From Tamarix chinensis (Eukaryota; Streptophyta; Magnoliopsida; Caryophyllales; Tamaricaceae), in the NCBI GenBank assembly GCA_030549775.1, contig CM060180.1, positions 26,431,590 through 26,495,589 of the forward strand: a stretch of 64,000 nt of DNA. The letters are read 5' to 3'. Position 1 is the first letter of the stretch. Each line of letters opens with the position of its first letter. This document shows, one piece after another, positions 62,051-64,000 of the stretch. A program made the position numbers and the translations under genes. Below the pieces are notes generated by a model. It made no database searches and was not told the DNA's origin. It saw only the letters and a list, made by a program, of their open reading frames with translations.

Positions 62051-62760
62051 TATTTTATTTATCCATAATCCAGTTTATAATTATATTGCAATCATAGATT
62101 CATATGTACTTCAGATTCTTTCTTCATTTAGCAAGCATATAATATAGGCTCGAAAATGTCCATGCATTTCGTGGTAATTGTAGGAAAGTTGGACATGACG
62201 TACGAAATAAATAAATAAGGTAGGAATGCAAGGAAAAAGAACAATTATAGTGTAGGACGCACAAATTTCACTCACCTAAGATAGAAATAATGTGAATCTG
62301 CAATAAATTTATTTTGAGGTAATATAATCAAATGTGATAATGCATTCTGTTTGAACAATAATGGAGAGAACAACAATAACATAAGTATGATGTTACCAAA
62401 ATTCTACTATCATATGTGATAGATATACTGTGCAAGTATGAAATAAATGCATTGGTTAACATTAATAGATGTGAGGACACTTTATTCAGTCTGAACAATA
62501 ATAGAGTGAATATAGAAGGTGCTCAAACAAGAAGGCATATAGAAGGTGCTCAAACAAGAAGGCAATAGTAATGTAAGTTTGATTTTGTACAAAAGACTAA
62601 GATATAATGGCCATAATAACACAAGTATGGCATTCTACAAAGAACACCTCCCTTTAATTTTATGTGATAAAAATAATTAAAGTCTATAATAAATTTGTTG
62701 ATTGAGATAGCATAATCACATATAATAACACTTATTTACGAGGACAATAATGATGCAAAC
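62051..62760. repeat. AT-rich DNA with a diverged ~384-bp duplication and a 27-bp tandem repeat
   Basis: A block with CAATAAATTTATTTTGAGGTA (about 62300) recurs in diverged form near 62684, and ACATAAGTATGATGTTACC near 62381 resembles ACACAAGTATGGCATTCTAC near 62618. A 27-bp unit (TATAGAAGGTGCTCAAACAA and seven more bases) is perfectly duplicated at 62511-62537 and 62538-62564. This may be the start of the LTR that follows. Confidence 0.5.
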
Positions 62761-63389
62761 CAAATATTTAGGTGAGACCAATTAAAGTCCTAAAGAGGCG
62801 TAGGAACGTGCTCTAAGACCGGTGACATTTTAGATAAGGGATAACTAAGGCCGCTTGTGTATTATGCGTTTTAGATGCCATACATGCTATGTAATATGAA
62901 CTATAATGTATTTTATGTGTATTTGTATAACTGTCATATATGCAACATGATATGGAGTTGAGGTAAGTTCATGTAATAAATTATGGTATGTGTATTATGT
63001 GTATGAGTTGCGTTTTTATTGTGATATGGTGTGACCCATAAGACATGCATAATAGGTTGTATAATACGATGATAGGGAGCGGACTAATGTGGGGTTGGCT
63101 TGTGTGTTATATGATCATGCATGGTGGAATTTAAAGATGAATGGTGGAATTTAGGGTTGCATGGGAATTTAGGGTTTCACGTGTGAGCGTAAGAATTTGC
63201 ATGAAAAAGTTCACACATTTGTATGGAGGATATAAAGTTTGCATGAGAAAAGATTTATGTATGGAAAGTTGATAAAGGGGTGTAAGGAAGGTATTAGAAG
63301 TGTCGTTTGGAGGTTTTGAACACTTTGGGTGGAAAATAGTACGTAGGGATTATGAGGGTAGGGAGGAGACTGAGTTAGGGTTTGTGGTG

Positions 63390-63510
63390 GTTGGCTAGGG
63401 TTTGGAGTGGCTAACTAGGGTTGGAGTGAATAACTAGGGTTTGGTGTGAATAACTAGAGTTTGGTGTGATTAACTAGGGTTCATATGGCTAACTAGGGTT
63501 TGGTGGTAAC
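63390..63510. repeat. 20-bp minisatellite with telomere-like core (AACTAGGGTTTGGTGTGAAT)
   Basis: About six units of 19-20 bp share TAACTAGGGTTTGG; units start near 63391, 63411, 63431, 63451, 63471 and 63490. It lies inside the giant LTR copy. The AGGGTTT core resembles the plant telomere repeat TTTAGGG, but the units are interrupted and are not telomeric DNA. Confidence 0.85.
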
Positions 63511-63720
63511 AAGTGTGTACTTGGTGAATAAAGTATGATAATGAATATAGAATCCATGGTCATTGAAAATGGGGTATTGGAGTCTCATAATATGGGATGA
63601 GACTTTTGAAGGATAAGAATAGTAGAAGTCGGTCATGCATGTCTGGGTGAAAGCTTCTGAATAAAATACTTAAGACATTAATCATTTAAAGTGGAAGATT
63701 ATTGAGTCGGGTCTAGCCAA

Positions 63721-64000
63721 TCCACCGGTTAGGAATAGTGGTTAGGGTTTTTACCCTATACGTGATCGATCCACCGGTTATAATAGTGGTTAGGGCAGGA
63801 TGCCCTATAAGTGATTGATCCACCAGCTATAATAGTGGGGGATCCTAAGCTCAATAAACACATACCAGAGTTTTGCTAAAATACTTAAAAGATACTAATT
63901 ACTCACAGTGGAACACTCTACGAGCAGAAACTAAACCGATCCACCGATAAGAAATAGTGGTTAGGGTTTTTACCCTATGCGTGACCGATCTACCGGTTAT
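63721..64000. repeat. 49-bp tandem repeats with CCACCGG...AGTGG core
   Basis: Units starting TCCACCGG or close variants lie at 63721, 63770 and 63819, and again at 63940 and 63989, each step 49 bp. Each unit holds CCACCGGTTATAATAGTGG (or close), whose CCAC and GTGG ends can pair. Related units occur at 12009, 12129, 12175 and 12226 in the giant LTR at 6590-12736. The pair of clusters is separated by a block containing ACTAATTACTCACAGTGGAA, itself a diverged repeat of the TTAATCATTTAAAGTGGAAG block. Confidence 0.85.

Larger units (their letters stand above)
62760..64000 (+). mobile_element. Second copy of the giant LTR family (runs off window)
   Basis: The sequence is collinear with 10730-12260 of the nested giant LTR. 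AGGCGTAGGA-GTGCTCTAAGA lies at 62797 and 10753. TTAATCATTTAAAGTGGAAG lies near 63678. The 49-bp CCACCGG...AGTGG repeats follow. The LTR start was not identified to the left (the copy may be 5'-truncated or its start too diverged), and the end is outside the window. Confidence 0.7.

Noticed and set aside
1..64000. CRISPR arrays, bacterial operons, Shine-Dalgarno sites, attachment sites
   Set aside because: The window is plant nuclear DNA. No regularly spaced repeat-spacer array or operon structure is present.

Overview
This is a plant nuclear genome window, from a flowering plant. The evidence is an intron-rich auxin response factor gene with GT-AG introns, AT-rich intergenic DNA, Ty1/copia, Ty3/gypsy, Cassandra, hAT and Stowaway-type elements, and no bacterial or organellar gene organisation. 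The species cannot be fixed from the sequence. The protein's N-terminus resembles the ARF7/ARF19 clade of monocots and dicots alike.

There is one intact host gene, on the + strand at 54946-61425. It has 13 coding exons, every junction is in phase, and it encodes 1078 residues: a B3 DNA-binding domain, an auxin-response (dimerisation) domain, a long glutamine-rich activation region with a (CAG)10 tract, and a C-terminal PB1 domain. It is an ARF7/ARF19-type (class A, activating) auxin response factor. Its leader carries several small upstream ORFs, and its penultimate intron carries a Stowaway-like MITE.

The rest is repeat-derived or unrecognised. From the left: a Cassandra element (5S-rRNA-bearing TRIM) cut by the window edge (1-526); a degenerate ~230-bp tandem array (~1495-2370); a Stowaway MITE (~2375-2608); a hAT-like element with CGGATATCCG repeats (2680-3414); and a stack of nested LTRs (4852-16530). 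In that stack an old solo LTR was split by a second ~4.4-kb solo LTR (6590-12736, perfect TSD), itself hit by a hAT element with a perfect 8-bp TSD (7638-9383). It was also split by a third, inverted LTR that contains a Cassandra solo LTR with a perfect TSD (15312-15607). LTR fragments follow at 19.3-21.3 kb.

The middle (21.3-39.5 kb) is AT-rich with two GC-richer islands, a second hAT element of the CGGATATCCG type (29696-30237), LINE remnants, a C-rich LTR-like segment and a Stowaway element next to a 70-bp duplication. At 39.5-46.4 kb a decayed gypsy reverse transcriptase abuts a decayed copia pol that is split by a 3.1-kb solo LTR (41252-44384). At 50587-53693 lies a short LTR retrotransposon with only gag and protease remnants (TR-GAG-like), directly upstream of the ARF promoter. 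The right edge (about 62.7-64.0 kb) belongs to the same giant-LTR family as 6590-12736.

All retroelement coding regions seen are dead (stops, frameshifts, lost catalytic residues). Most open frames outside the ARF gene are chance frames in AT- or C-rich DNA and are not annotated as genes.
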